Origin: Motacilla alba alba
Lineage: Eukaryota > Chordata > Aves > Passeriformes > Motacillidae
DNA: 64,000 nucleotides
Reading direction: 5' to 3'
NCBI RefSeq assembly: GCF_015832195.1
Contig: NC_052045.1
Location: forward strand, 1,178,001-1,242,000
The stretch's first letter is position 1, and each line of letters begins with the position of its first letter. Positions 36,801 through 49,701 of the stretch are shown piece after piece. The notes below the pieces were generated by a model. The model was not told the DNA's origin, made no database searches, and worked only from the letters and a program-made list of their open reading frames with translations. A program made the translations under genes and the position numbers.

Positions 36801-39721
36801 CAAGGAAGAGACAGATGGCAGCTTTCCCTTCCTTCTGAAGCAATAGTGTCTTAAAGCTCTTGGATGCTGTGTTCTTAAATCTATAAAGAGGTTTAAAAGC
36901 GTTGTGTGTGAGAGGCTGGCAAGGGTGTACTTGTTTATGGGGAGCATTCCTGCCCTGGATAGGGTCATAAAAGAAAAGGCAAGAAATGTCTGGGGTGTCT
37001 GGGCTGTGGGTTTGCAGTGCTCTGTGCTGGCCAGGTACGTTTAGATTTCAGTTCAGCAGCTGGATATTAGGAAAGAAAGAAAAAAAAAAATCTCTAGCCA
37101 AACAATTCATCTTTTAAAATATCACCCCTGCAAATGCTCCTCCATTATTGCTTTTGATCTCACATCACCTTCCCCTCTGCCTCCCTCGGGGTTTTAGAAA
37201 GAAAGCTGAAAGAGCTTCAGCAGACAGTGATCCTTCACCTCCTCCCTGGCTGCTCCACTCCTGCAAGCCTCTCTCCAAAGGGATGTACGGGCAGACTTGG
37301 AAGTCAGACACAAAGGAGAAAATCCATCCATGAAACGCTGCACACTCTCATCTCCCAGCTCCCCACAGCAGTGATCATCCTCTGTAGCAGCCTGCCACAG
37401 CCTGGACAGCACAGAACCATTTCTGGGAAATGCTGTGCTCAGGATTCTGTTCCAGGGTGACTCAGGCTCTGTCCTGCGAGCTGTGTGCAGCTGTGATGTC
37501 TGTCCACTGAAACCCCAGCCGGGCTCCTGACCCAGCCTGCCAGGGACCACGGGAACAGTGAGAGTGAGAACAGAGAGCAGGGATGATTAAAGGAGCTTGG
37601 CAGGATCTCTTTGCACCTTTCTTAACACTCCCTGCATCATTCACTCCTTCAGGAGTTTGAGCTTGGATCTCATCAAAGCCTTCAGTGACTGAAAGCCTTT
37701 GCCAATTCTTGCTTGCTCCAAGTAGCTACTGTGGTCTAGGCACAAGCACAAGGAAAATTAACACCTTAATTAGCTCTGCTGCTGCTCTCAGGTGCTTCCT
37801 TTGCCTCCTGTGGGCTCTGAAGTTGCTCCAAGCCACCCAGAGGCCACACGGGTGCTCTGCCACCCTCACCCCTCCTGTCCCACACGTGCTGGGGCCTCTC
37901 AGAAATCAGATCTGACCCGTTGCACCTTGTTCAGGAAAGAAGAGAATTCCAGAGTCACATTCAGCCACACACTGCCCAACACACCCCAAGGTTTTACAGG
38001 GAGAAAAGGAAAAGACAGCTTTAATTCACTTCTACCATGCCATGGACAATGGGCTTGGAGCTGCACTGGTGTCTCTCCAGCATCCCTCAGACTCATCAGG
38101 TTAATTCAAATAATGGAAATAAGAAGGTCAAGGCTTGCTCTGGAGCAGATCTCGTCTCCTAACTGAGGAACAATTGCAATGGCTTGGTTTTTGTCTGAGG
38201 CTGCCAGATCTCAAAGGCTTTACCTTGCAGGGATCTTTGTGCCAGTAAGTGGAACTGAGGTGCTTCACAATACACTTGATTGCATCCATACAGAATTGTT
38301 TGGTGCGGTAAGACCTGGCTCTGCAGGGCTCCTCGTGAAGGAAGACACTTAAAAAACAAGATGTGCTGAGCCAAGATGAAGAAATGACTTTCTGTTTGTA
38401 AGAGTGATGCTGTCTTGCTGGGCAAACATCTTGCTGTTTGAGTTTGTGCGCTCGTGTTTACTTAAAGTTGACATGGTTGATCTCTGTGCCAATCACACAC
38501 AAATATGTACATCAAACTCTATTTGCATAAAGCAACTTTGCAGTTAATTAAGAAATACGGAAAGATTTAATCTGGATTTATGCTGCCAATTTAGCTAAAA
38601 TGCAGGGTGATGTTTTTCTGTTCTCCACCAATTCCTGGGTAAGGAATCCCATATTTCAAACTTGTGTCTAGCTTCAGCCATTCACATGCACGATCACTAC
38701 GGACTTGTAATTACACCAGAGGCATGATGCCAGCCTTCCTAGATGACATTTGGATTTTTTGCCAAGTCATTAACCTTACATCCAATTCATTTTCAATCTA
38801 CTCTACCTCCTGAAGGCTTAGAATATTTGTTTGCTCGATCAGTTCTTGTAAGTCACAGATTCATCTGAGATTTGGTCACGGTTTTGCCACTGGAATGGAT
38901 CTCAGCCCTAAACACAAGCCCTGCCCTGTAAAGATCAGGATCAGGTGATCCTGAGAGGCTCCAGCTTTACCTTCCTCTGCCTTTAAGGAAACAGAGCCAC
39001 ACATGGTCTGTGAGAGGGTTTGCTACAGGTAGCTCATGCAAGGCATAAACTTCCTTCAGATGTTTTTAAAGTATCATGCATAAAACACTAAAGGAAGTAG
39101 CACTCTCTGGCATTCCTGAGAGGGCTGGAACATTGGACGTTATGTATGAAATATTTAAGGAATATAGTTTTGATGTGTTATTTTCCTCGTCTGTGTGCCT
39201 GCAAGTGGAGAGGTGGATGGGATTCCCAGAGAGTCTCTTTTATAGATTCTGCTGACAGCTCTACAGATCCAGTTCTTTTCAAGCCCCGTTGATTCACTAT
39301 CTGAGGAAAACACAAAACAAAGCAGGTACACGTCCAAACTTTACAAAGAAAAATAAAAGAAACTTTTTTTTTACAGAGAAGTTTGTTTTAAACCATTTCA
39401 TTTTTATGTGGCTTCATTAACTCTGGGTGCCCCGAAGCACTAGATACACGTACAAAACAAAACCCAGGGACTTTTGCCCTCATACCAATCGTGTTCCCTG
39501 CCCCCAGCATTAGGATGGCAGCCTTGCACAGCTGGCTGCCAGCAGGCTTGCGTGTCTTAAAGACAATAATGATGGATAAAGCAACACAGAGAGACTTCTA
39601 CAAAAATCCATACTCCATTCCTTTCATTTGAACCCATAATCTCTAGTGGCTGGGAAATGTGAGACTTCATGGCTAGGCCCCAAACACCAAATGGCTCAGT
39701 GTCCTTTTTTAATGTACTTAC
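30854..39721. other. Long stretch of unique non-coding DNA
   Basis: Nearly 9 kb without a tandem array or clear transposon. Composition is mixed to AT-rich (31400-32460, 33300-33700, 38380-38900). Open frames do not exceed about 125 codons and none has a recognisable domain. Short local duplications occur near 36120-36170 (AATAAAATACTAA-type). I see no RNA gene. The repeat-poor block could hold regulatory sequence. Confidence 0.5.
38480..38610. promoter_or_regulatory. Possible conserved AT-rich regulatory block
   Basis: A perfect octamer ATTTGCAT (POU-type) lies at 38521-38528 and a TTAATTAA homeodomain-type core at 38544-38551, in stop-rich, transposon-free DNA. Such clusters are common in vertebrate developmental enhancers, but they also arise by chance in AT-rich sequence. 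There is no direct proof of function here. Confidence 0.2.
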
Positions 39722-39985
39722 AAACTGGTTTGGGTTGGAAGGGACCTTAAAGCCCACCCAGTGGCACCCCTGCCATGGCAGGGACACTGCCACTGTCCCA
39801 GGCTGCTCCTAGTCCATCCAGCCTGGCCTTGGGCACTGCCAGGGATCCAGGGGCAGCCCCAGCTGCTCTGGGCACCTGTGCCAGGGCTGCCCACCCTCAC
39901 AGGGAGGAACTTGTTCCAAATGTCCAGTCTAATTCAGCTCTCTGCCAGTGTAAAGCCATTCCCTTTTGCCCAGTTTACTGTGCCA
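39722..39985 (-). mobile_element. CR1 LINE 3' end fragment, minus orientation
   Basis: The plus strand shows the reverse-complemented CR1 order: CTGGTTTGGGTTGGAAGGGA, CCCCTGCCATGGCAGGG, GGGCACTGCCAGGGATCCAG, CTGCTCTGGGCACCTGTGCC, then AGGAACTTGTTCC and GTGTAAAGCCATTCCCTTTT. It is one of the best-preserved copies in the window, although the octamer tail at its left end is not preserved. All open frames inside it are artefacts. Confidence 0.9.
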
Positions 39986-40228
39986 GTCAGCATCTAGAAG
40001 GTGTTTTGAGATCCATGGAATAATTTTCCAGAAGTTCTCAAAGCTTCACCTCCTCTATTATTACCAGCCACAACCTCCCCATCAGGCGTCAGGGGAAGAG
40101 GCAGAGAGGGACGGTAACAACACAAATCTTCCACCTTCAGGTCTTGTGAGCTGGCATTTGTCACACACTGAAGGTGCTGCTGGAGACTGGGACATCCAGG
40201 GATCAGCCTAAAACCCTACAACTGCAGT

Positions 40229-40617
40229 GGGAAGGAGGGAGGAAAAGGAAGGAAAAGGAAGGAAGGAAAAGGAAGGAAGGAAGGAAAAGGAAGGAAGGAA
40301 GGAAAAGGAAGGAAGGAAGGAAGGAAGGAAGGGAAGGAAGGAAGGAAAAGGAAGGAAGGAAAAGGAAGGAAGGAAGGAAGGAAGGAAGGAAAAGGAAGGA
40401 AGGAAAAGGAAGGAAGGAAGGAAAAGGAAGGAAGGAAAAGGAAGGAAGGAAGGAAAAGGAAGGAAGGAAGGAAAAGGAAGGAAGGAAGGAAGGAAGGAAG
40501 GAAGGAAGGAAGGAAGGAAGGAAGGAAGGAAGGAAGGAAGGAAGGAAGGAAGGAAGGAAGGAAGGAAGGAAGGAAGGAAGGAAGGAAGGAAGGGAGGAAG
40601 GGGAAGGAAGGAAGGAA
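40229..40617. repeat. GGAA microsatellite / homopurine tract
   Basis: About 390 bases of pure purine on the plus strand, built from GGAA and GGAAAA words. The left two thirds has a higher-order pattern in which GGAAAAGGAA punctuates runs of GGAA. From about 40477 to 40590 it is nearly uninterrupted (GGAA)n. The right end has GGGAGG interruptions. It yields long Lys/Glu/Arg/Gly frames on plus and Pro/Ser/Phe frames on minus, all artefacts. The long mirror-symmetric purine run could adopt triplex DNA. Confidence 0.98.
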
Positions 40618-43600
40618 TACTGCCCCTCTTCTCAGTTTTCTCTGCCATTCTGCTGCCTCTGCAGCATCAGTCCCAGCTGTCAGCCCTGATGGAGATGCCC
40701 TGATGCACAAGTGATCCAGGTCTCACACACCAACACCTCTGTGAGGGCCTGAGCTGGGCAATCAATCTGAAATCTTTCTGGGGCTCGTTCACGTGGAGGC
40801 AGACTGTTTTGCTGTACGTAGCTGCTCCTGCCTACACAGCTCTGAATAAAAACACGGAAAAGTTGGAAAAGTTCCCTTTTTGCCAGCGCTTTGCTGTCCC
40901 CTCTGCAGAGCTCACTGTGAGCTGGCACTCCAGCACTGGGCCTTTGCCAGCATCAGATTTTAAAAAGCTTTACCTGAATCACTGATGCTTGTCACACCAA
41001 TCCCTGTAAACAATGGTTTATAGCATTACTCAGGTTTTACATGTTAGGACAACTGCTGCATAATATTGTTTTCTCTGTGGAAGCTTTTGCAGGAGCTGGA
41101 GTCATGAATATGTTCAGCATCTCAGCTGAGGCAGTAAAAGAAGCAGCTGAGGAACGATTTGGGGAGTGACAGGAGCAGAAACACAGAGATTTCTAAGCAG
41201 GTTTTCAGCTCAGCTGTTACTGGTCGCCGTTTAACTCCTGTTTGCAAACACCTGCTCACACTGGGGCCTTTCACACAATCCCGAATGTTTACATGAGCAA
41301 AGCACCCGAAGGCAGCTTGTCTCACAGGTGGGTCTCACCTGTGCACAGCTCCTACACGACGAACCCACGCCAGGCTGCAGCTCCATCCCTCACAGGCTGC
41401 CCATCCATCAGCAGGCCACGCTGAGCCCAGCAGCTGGCAAGCTGGCCCCATATGTCTGAGCTGACCACACTGCACAAACAACGAGCCCCGGCGCAAGATG
41501 GATGAGCCCAGAGCACAAATCAGCCGTGCAAGGGGCTCTGGGATTAGCGGGGTTTGTGAGCAGGGGATGCAAGGGCAGCCTCCCACACTCGCAGCAGGGC
41601 CGGGGGACAGGGCTGTGGGAAAGCCCAGCAGGGCAGCACAGCACTCAGGGGGGATGCTGGCAGATCTGAGCAGGAAACTCAGATCAGGGGAAAAAAAATT
41701 GAAATTTTGACTGCAAAAATTGATGAAAAAATAGCCAAAAATGCTATTTTAGATTATAGCCACCCGAGAGTTCAGACTGAATTTGATAAAACTGGTTTGG
41801 CTTCAAATGGTGATCAATTTTTACTAATACAAAATTTGTTTTTTTTTCTAATGCAAAAGATTTAATTCTTTTCTACGGGAAAAATTATTTTTTATTTCCC
41901 AGTGAGAAACATTTCTCAGTGAGACTTCTTCTATTTTATTTCTCAGTGAGACTTCTACTTGTGCTTTAAGCACCTTGCTTTGCAATTGTAATAGGACGTG
42001 TTTATAATTCTGGCAATAAAATGAAATATTTAATTTTGGACCAAATGGTTCAAATTTGGATCTTCAGCCACAGCAATGAGAACACGCAGCCAGATGTAAG
42101 TACATGCACACATGGCTGTATGCATGCTTCCCTTTCAGCTGGTTAGGCCAACCAAGTGGAAAAACCCTTCTGACAGCCCTACACAAATATTTCTATCAAA
42201 ACTGCAAAGCCCTTCCTTCACACCCAGAGCATGCAAAGAGCTGATCTGTTTCTCTGGGCTGTTGCAGATGCCCAGGCTGGCAGCGCAGCCCCAGCTCTGG
42301 TGAGCTGAGCAGATCTGATGGCTCTGCAGCATCCTGGGGGCACGGCGAGCTCTGGAGCACACGCTGCCCCAGCCTCGGTGGCCCTGCGGATGTCCCAGCA
42401 CTTGGGGCTGCAGCAGCTCAGGTGCCCTGGATCCTCCCTGGCAAGCTCAGCACACCTCTGCAGCTGGGGAAAAGTGATGCTTTTACTGCACCAGGAAGAA
42501 TCCGATGGTTTCTGAGAGTGCACTGGGCGAAAATTCAAGATGAATTTTGTAGTTGCTAATTTTAGATCGCTCCCCTGAGGCACCAGCCTTCAGGGATTTC
42601 TGCTGTGGGGAAGAAAGTGGCAGGGGAACTTGTTTCTGCTCTCCTGAAAGGCTCCCTAAATGGGCTGTGGGGCAGGGCTGACACTGGAGCAATTCTTTCC
42701 AAGTTTTCTTGCCCTGAAATGGAGCAATTTGTCACTGGGTGCAAAGCACTGCTCCTGACCTTTAACATGTACAATGTGTACACCAAATTACACATCTGCT
42801 GCCATATTCCCCTCTCCCTTCCCCGCTTGAGCAGCGCTGCAGAACACATGGAAATAATCACGGAGAGAACAAGCAGCCACCAAAGGCTTCCCACCACACC
42901 AAGCTCTTGGTTAACAGCAATGTCACAAGGAAGCTGTAAAACCCCCAAAGTCATTTCCTCCTTCTAATTCACAATGACATTAACAAGATCTGAACCCTGA
43001 CCTGCAGGTGACTAAATTATGTTGCCAAGCAACTCCACTTGGAGTGCAGAGGGAGAGGGCAGCACAGCACGCCAGGCTGCAGCTGGGGGGGACACACCTG
43101 GAGCCCCCTGCCCTGGGCCAGACCCTGCTCCTCGCTGGGCCAGGGCTGCCTCTGCCCTCAGGTGTACACGCTGGATCCCTTGTTTTCCCCTTTTTCCCTT
43201 GAAATTCCACACAGATAGGTATAGAAGAACATTGCTCCAGCTAAAAGTGACAAAATGAAATATAGCAGCCATTTTTCTTTGGAGAAGAGGTGCTTATAAA
43301 TTCACTTCGTCCAAAGTATCTCTCACTTCAGCAATACATCAAACTATGCAGCCCCATCAGTCTGAATCAATTAGAAATTACTCACCGAGTAAATTACACT
43401 GAAAAGCTTTGATTTGTTACTGGAGTTTGTTACTGTTCTCTTCAATCTTAAAAGACTGAAAGCAAAAAGTAATAATGTGACAGTGATAGTGAAATGTAAC
43501 TTTTATTGAGATTGATGGGAACCTATTTGCCACAATATTTGCTTTTAATAATTTAATTTTTCAAACTCTGCAAAGAGAGCCATAAATATTTGACTATGAA

Positions 43601-46600
43601 GTTCTTCCAATTTAAGGTACTTTTGCACTATTTGCCTATTTTTTCGAGATTTTTGTGTTTCATTTCTAAAAATAAATACCAACCATATGTTCATAACCAC
43701 CTTTTACTCTGCCTTCCAACCATGTTCTTTTAACTTTCATCTGTTGCAGGTTAGTAACCTTTCTACACAAGGCACTTCAGGCACTGGAAGAAAACACAAA
43801 AGGATGACTCCCTTAAGAAAATATTGGTTTTTGCAGCTTGGGTTTATTTTTGAATTCGGGAAAAGGCCCAGCTCTGTGCGCCACAGAGGTCAGGGACGAG
43901 CTGGCAGTGCTGTTGGTGGGAGCAGGGCTCCTTTCCCTCATTAGCATCACTTATGCTGCACCACCCGAGCTGGGCATTGTGTGACTGGCACCACAGACAG
44001 CTCTGCTCGGGCTGAGCCGCACAATAACGTGCATTTTGAACCTCACAGTAACGAGAACACCGACAGGACTGATGTTAATCACAGGCAAAGTTTCTAGCCA
44101 GGAGTATTTCTCGTACAGATCGGTTTGCCAGTGCCCAGGCCAGAGGGTTTGGCTGCTTGTGAGGACTAAGCAGCAGACCAAGCTGCAGGACTGGGCTTTC
44201 CTGGGGGGCCAGCTCCCACAGGTGTGCAGAAAGCAGCTGCAGGGGCTGGCCTGTCGCTCCTCACCTGGCCTTCAGCCCTAAAGGTACTGCAGGATGTGAT
44301 GTGAAGCAGCTTTTGTGTCCAGCTTTTGTGTCCTGTCCTAGGCAGGCTGTTCACAGAGCACACTGGGACGCTCTGGGGGACAGTGGGGCACCTCCCTGGG
44401 CACTGACACCAGCAGCTCCTGTTGGCTGCCCCAGCTGCACGCTCGGTCATTTCACAGGTTAAAACACCCCTGAGCCTGTCTGACAGGTTGGCTGCCTCCG
44501 AGGTGGATTATCCCACCTTGTACCTGGCAGTCCTGGTGCGGGAGTTGCCACAGCCACCCTGCCCAGTCCCAAACCTCTGCTGACCTCCCAGTCCTGCAGG
44601 AGGCTGGCACTGAGCGATGGGGTGAAGCACAGCAGTGTGTAACACCTGGAATTAAGACAAATGCGAACTAAAAGCACTTCTAACATCAGCGTCCTATGTA
44701 AATGTCAAACTCTAAAATGTGTCATTTGTAGAGAAAATGACTCAGAAACTGAAAGGCAAGGCAAAAAGAAGAGTCAGGTTGAGTTCTTTTAAAGGCTAGT
44801 AACAGATGACAAATGTAGTTCAAACGGCACAGGTGAAGAATGAGTCATTATTAACGACCAAGGGCTTTAGTTATTGGTGTTGAATCGAAAAAAAATAATT
44901 ATGTTTGAAGTTTTACACTGGCATAGAGTGGAAATTATATGCAATCCCTGCTAAGTGCCTGATTTTACTGCTAGAAAATCCCTCTGACTGAAATGTACTT
45001 CAAAGTAAACTACTTTAGAATTTCTTTGCGCTGTTGGATGCCCAACCAAAGGTCATTTTCTCTCTCTCTCTTTGTGCATCGCCTTAGCAATTCCTAAAGT
45101 TTTTTCTGCCCCTCTTCTGCAGCACACTTCTATTTTTCTGCACTTCAGAGGGCCTAAACTGAAAATTGGATAACTGTGCTTGGAAATGAAATGCAAAAGC
45201 AGAAGCCTACAGTGATTGCAAATGAAGATGTTTATTCATCACAGACCTTTCCCTGCAAGGCACTGGACGCCCCCCCGCGCCACAGAGCCCAGGAGCTGCA
45301 GAGGGGCTGCAGAGCCCAGCCCTGCGTGGGAGCCAGGGGCTGGAGCTCTTCCCCTCCTCCCTCTCCCAGCCCAATTACTCCCAAGATTTACTTTTCCCTA
45401 CAGCAAATTCCCACCATGCCCTGAAAGTACAAATCCTCCGCTGAGGATGCTTTTTTCCTGGCGTGCTGGGATGCTCTGGCTCTACCAGCCTCCTCAGTCC
45501 CTCGGTGTGTTTTTTCTCTGCTGATAATCAGAGCACTGATACTGCACCCCGGTTAGAGGCTGAAAGGAGAGCTGCTCCCTTTGCTGTTGAGCTCATCTGC
45601 TCCCAGTGACAGAGAGGAGCACTTGAAAGGTGCTGCTGCCGGGAGGGAGGCAGAGGGCTGTGCACAGCAACTAGTGGGCATGGGAGCCTTTTGAGTTACT
45701 TCAAGAGAAACCCCATCCCAAACCTTCCAGAAACAGCAAAGCTCCTCGGGGCACAAACTGGGGTACATTCAGGGTAGGTACAGAGAGCTCACGTGTGCTC
45801 AGGACCCTGCAGAGCTGCTCAGGACCCTGCAGAGCAGCCTGAGCGTGGCTCTGAACTCAGCCCGGCTCAGTGCCAGAGCTGAGTGGGCACCTCTCCCTCC
45901 CCACCCTCAATGTACACGAGCAAGAGCTGGAAACACCTGATTAGAAGCTGCAGGAGAAGGCAGAGGCTGAGGATCCCTCTCGGAGCAGGGCAAGGGGCTC
46001 CTGGGCTGTGAACAGCTGCAGAACAGCCAAGCAGCATTAGCTGCTCTGATTTCATCACTGCTTCAAGACTCTCTCCTGGACCCTTATCAAAAGAGCTACT
46101 TCAGCTGAAAATTAATGCTGCCAATCTTCTTATCCCCCCGGAAAAAGACAGTTAGCATTATCCTTGTGTTTTCCAGGAAGCATCCACAGCACCAGCAGCA
46201 GCCATGCCACCCCTGGGCGTGGGGCTGCTCCCTTTGGCAGCTCCCCACACTCCCGAAAGACCTGCTGTGGCAAACCTCATTCCTCTCTGTATTTTCTTTC
46301 TCTTGTGCACAAACAGCAAGTGGTTTTTGAGCAGCATCTGATGCTGAGGCAAGAAGGAACCACCAGGAACAGAAGAACAGCCAGATGTCATGAGAGGAGG
46401 ACAGACAGACACGATCCAGCAACGTGGACTGGTGCAATACTGGCACTGTGTTTTTTCTTACTATTTTCAGTAACTTTTGTCTTGCAAAACAGCATCACAT
46501 GTGGCAAACACAGCATGTCCTGAGGCCCTGCAGGGCTCTTGGTGAACAGAGCTGTGCTTGCATGGATCTCTGTGCTACACTGACAGGAGGAAAAGAAAGA

Positions 46601-47934
46601 GGAAAGAAATAGGACAAGAAGAAAAACTCTTCAGGGCAAGCTAGTAATAAAAGACATGTGAAGTTTTTAAACTGGCTGGGGGATCAGCATAACACCCATG
46701 AGAAACCTTCGTTCAGTTTCCAGTTTCTGGTGCAGCTCCTGACCAGCTCTCTTCATCTCTCAGTTCTTCCTCCTTTTTTTAAGACCAAAAATGACACTAC
46801 TAACCACCTTGCCTTGTATTTGTGTTTGGGAGACTAATTCATTATTAATAGCAGAGAGGTTCAGAAGCACAATGATGCATGCCACACGAGCCAGCAGAAA
46901 CTCTGCTCTCCCCCCTGCACCACTCTTCATACAAAAGGAGATAAAGGGCCTGATTTCTAGCAGGAGAGCTGTGACTCCTGCAGATAAAAGTTTCCTACAC
47001 ACTTAAGAAAGGCACTGTTTGAAGGTGTTTAATGCTATAGCTTTCCTTACACAGCCATCTTTATTCTACATAAAAGCATATTTACAGAATCCAGACTTCA
47101 GTGTGCTATGAAGGGACAGGGAAAGGGATTTTTAAAGAGATTTTTCCCCCTGCTTTTTCCCCCTAAGGGTGCCCTGACTCTTTATCCTGTCCCCAGCCAT
47201 TCCTGGGGCTGCTCTTTCCTCACCTGTCCCCTCAAACAGCCATGAAATCCCATCCTTCAGAGCACAGGCTCCCTGCCTCTGAGGCCAGGTGAGCTCATCC
47301 AGCAACACAGGGAGTGGATCATGGCTTGAAACCCGGATTTGTCCTCAAGAAAATCACATCTGAAACAACAAATCCAAAATCTCGCTGAGAAACGTACAGA
47401 TCTCCTCTGGTGTGTGTGCAAAGGAAGACAGGGGATGGGAGAAGGCCCGTGCCAGGTTTCTGCCTGGAGTCAGGGACACACAGTGGGTCTGGCACCTCAG
47501 CTGCACGTGTTGGGTGTTTGAGAGAAAGCCTCTGTGGGGAACTGGGCTGCAGTCACCCCGGGAGCAGCACACAGCAGGCCACGGGGAAGGGCTTGTCCTG
47601 GAGGAACCAGGCTGGGAGGGGAGTCTCTCAGCCCAGACTGGGGCTCACAACAGGGGGAAGGGATCATTTGGCATTTCATTTTGGTTAATTCTGCCTTTTT
47701 GCAATTTCATTTCTCACCAATGGCGTGAAGCTGAGTTGACCCACACAGCCACAGCCGTGGCAATTCAAACATCCAGTTAGAGGAGCAGTGGCTGAAGTTC
47801 TGGCACTTCAGCTTTCAAAAAGCATTAAAAAAAACCCTCAGGAGTTACCAGAACTCACAAAAAGCTGCAGTGTGGATGACAAAGACAGGTGGGGGGGTCT
47901 AAGCAGTGTGCAGGCAGCCCCAGGACATTTTGTG
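40618..47934. other. Long stretch of unique non-coding DNA
   Basis: Over 7 kb with no large tandem array. AT-rich, stop-rich segments occur at 41690-42070, 43210-43700 and 44690-45060. GC-moderate segments at 42200-42500, 44160-44640 and 45240-46060 carry chance open frames up to 130 codons. Small features: duplicated TTTCTCAGTGAGACTTCT at 41912 and 41939; AGCTTTTGTGTCC twice near 44308-44333; a CT run at about 45057-45071; and GCTCAGGACCCTGCAGAG twice at 45797-45834. No supported gene. Confidence 0.5.
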
Positions 47935-48090
47935 ACACTCCAGCAAACAAGCTGAGCAGGACCAGCTCTTCAAGGTGTTCAAGGTCAGGAGGCTGGACGG
48001 AGCTTTGAGCCACCTGGACTAGTGAAAACTGGACTGTATGACTTCTAGAGATCCCCTCCAAGCCAAACCATCCTCTGATTTGATGGTTCT
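47935..48090 (+). mobile_element. CR1 LINE 3' end fragment, plus orientation, diverged
   Basis: Contains GTGTTCAAGGTCAGGAGGCT, GGACGGAGCTTTGAGCCACC, TGGACTAGTG, a CTTCTAGAGATCCCCTCC block and AAGCCAAACCATCCTCTGAT. This matches the order of an older avian CR1 subtype (the TTGAGCAACCTGGTCTAGTG type), different from the copies at 16.5, 25.8 and 39.7 kb. The left boundary is uncertain. Confidence 0.75.
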
Positions 48091-49700
48091 CCTGACCCCA
48101 GAGCAGACTGCACAAGAGCAAGGACGAGACGGAGAGCAAAGTCGAGCAGATGCACTGCAGCCCTTGGTAGAGGCAAACACTCCTCCTCACAGGATTTATG
48201 CCAGTTGACATTAGGATTAACTTATTTCTTAATTAGGATTACACACTCTTGGCTAATACCAAATGAAAAGACATCCCCTGGCTGATAAAGTGTGGCCCCA
48301 TGTGCTGTCCTGATGTAAATCTGCAGCCCGGCAGCAAGGGCTGGTGGGGAGACACGAGCTGGCCTGCAGGCAGCTGGGGACCTTCTGTCCTTCAGGTGAG
48401 CTGCATGCTGTGGGAAGTAAATGATGCCAACTGAAAGGCAGCTTCAGGGGCAGGAGCAAGGTCTGCAGTGATGCATGCCTTCACCATCCCTGGCTGAGCT
48501 CATTCCCATCATCACACCTCTCATGCCTACAGCTAATCTGTCTTGTACCGGGGTGAGAAATAGGAGGCTGGGCAGAATCCAACCCCGCACACTCATCATG
48601 GAGCTATTTCTGTAAATAATACCTTGAAACTCCCTTGAAATATTACAGAAATATCTATTTCTGTAAATAATACCTGGAGAATGCCCTCTGGTTTATCTAG
48701 ACAGAAACAGGATTAAATCCTCCAAAAATCCACACCGCATTTTACAAAGCTTCCTGCTGGTAAAGAAGTTCATGATTTTTAATTAGTACTATGCAGACAT
48801 GAGGCCAGACATGCAATGTTCAATAAACCAGTTAGTTTTTACATCAGTAATGAGTCTTAGAATATTTATGTAAGGCCTTCAGAAGTCAGAAACAGAAGAG
48901 TGAATGTGCAGTGATCCTAACATTACCCCTAGGTGCATGTGAGAAGCAGAGATATTAGCAGCCCCAACAGTATAAAGTTAAAAAAAAAAATAAAAATCCA
49001 TGGGGGTGGAAACGTGTATTTCACATGGGTTAATATAATCAGCTGCAGGTAGATTTCAGAGGATTATTTCCAATCTTTTGAGAAGAGATTTCTTTTGTGG
49101 GCATGATAAAAATTGTTAATATGTTGCTGCTGTTTTATTCAAGGTGAAAATTTTGCTTTAATCACTTTCAAATAAATGCGAAACTCAACCATTACTCCCT
49201 TCTAATAATACTGAAGAAAATAGTTCACACTAAATCTAACATAATGAACACAGCATGTTCATAGAGAACTGAGTGTTCTGAGCTTAAGTCCCCTTTAATC
49301 CATAATTCCTTTGGAACTACATATTACATCCACATGAATACCAAAGAGGTTTATGATTAATGTTATTTTAATGAATAATAAAAAAATTGATGATGATTTA
49401 CACAGAGTTATTTTCAGGGTGGCTTTTTTTTTTTTTTTCCCCATAAAGATTTGTTGGTTAGAGCTAGCACATATAAAACAGAGCCCTACAATCTGATTGG
49501 GGAGGAAATGTTGCCAAAGCCTCTGAGCAATGTGAGCGAGCAGCTGAGCTGAGCAGGAATCCCTGCAGGCTCGGCCAGCCCCAGGTGCTCCTGAATCCCT
49601 CCCTGACCCTCCTGTGCTGGGGAAGCACGAGAAAAACTCAGGAGAAGAGGTTGTGCCAGGTTGGGTGGCTGGGCCTGATTCTCCCCTTGCGCTGGTTTGG
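48091..49700. other. Unique AT-rich non-coding DNA
   Basis: AT-rich spacer with an A run at about 48979-48991 and a T run at about 49424-49438. A direct/inverted repeat cluster at 48604-48675 is listed separately. No supported gene. Confidence 0.5.
48604..48675. repeat. 21-bp direct repeat with intervening inverted copy
   Basis: CTATTTCTGTAAATAATACCT occurs at 48604-48624 and 48655-48675, a 51-bp offset. Between them TATTACAGAAATA is the reverse complement of the core TATTTCTGTAAATA apart from one base gap. With only TC between the inverted and right-hand copies, they can form a tight hairpin. Confidence 0.88.
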
Positions 49701-49701
49701 C

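Noticed and set aside
40174..40710. Lys/Glu-rich and Pro/Ser/Phe-rich frames
   Set aside because: Translations of the GGAA microsatellite.
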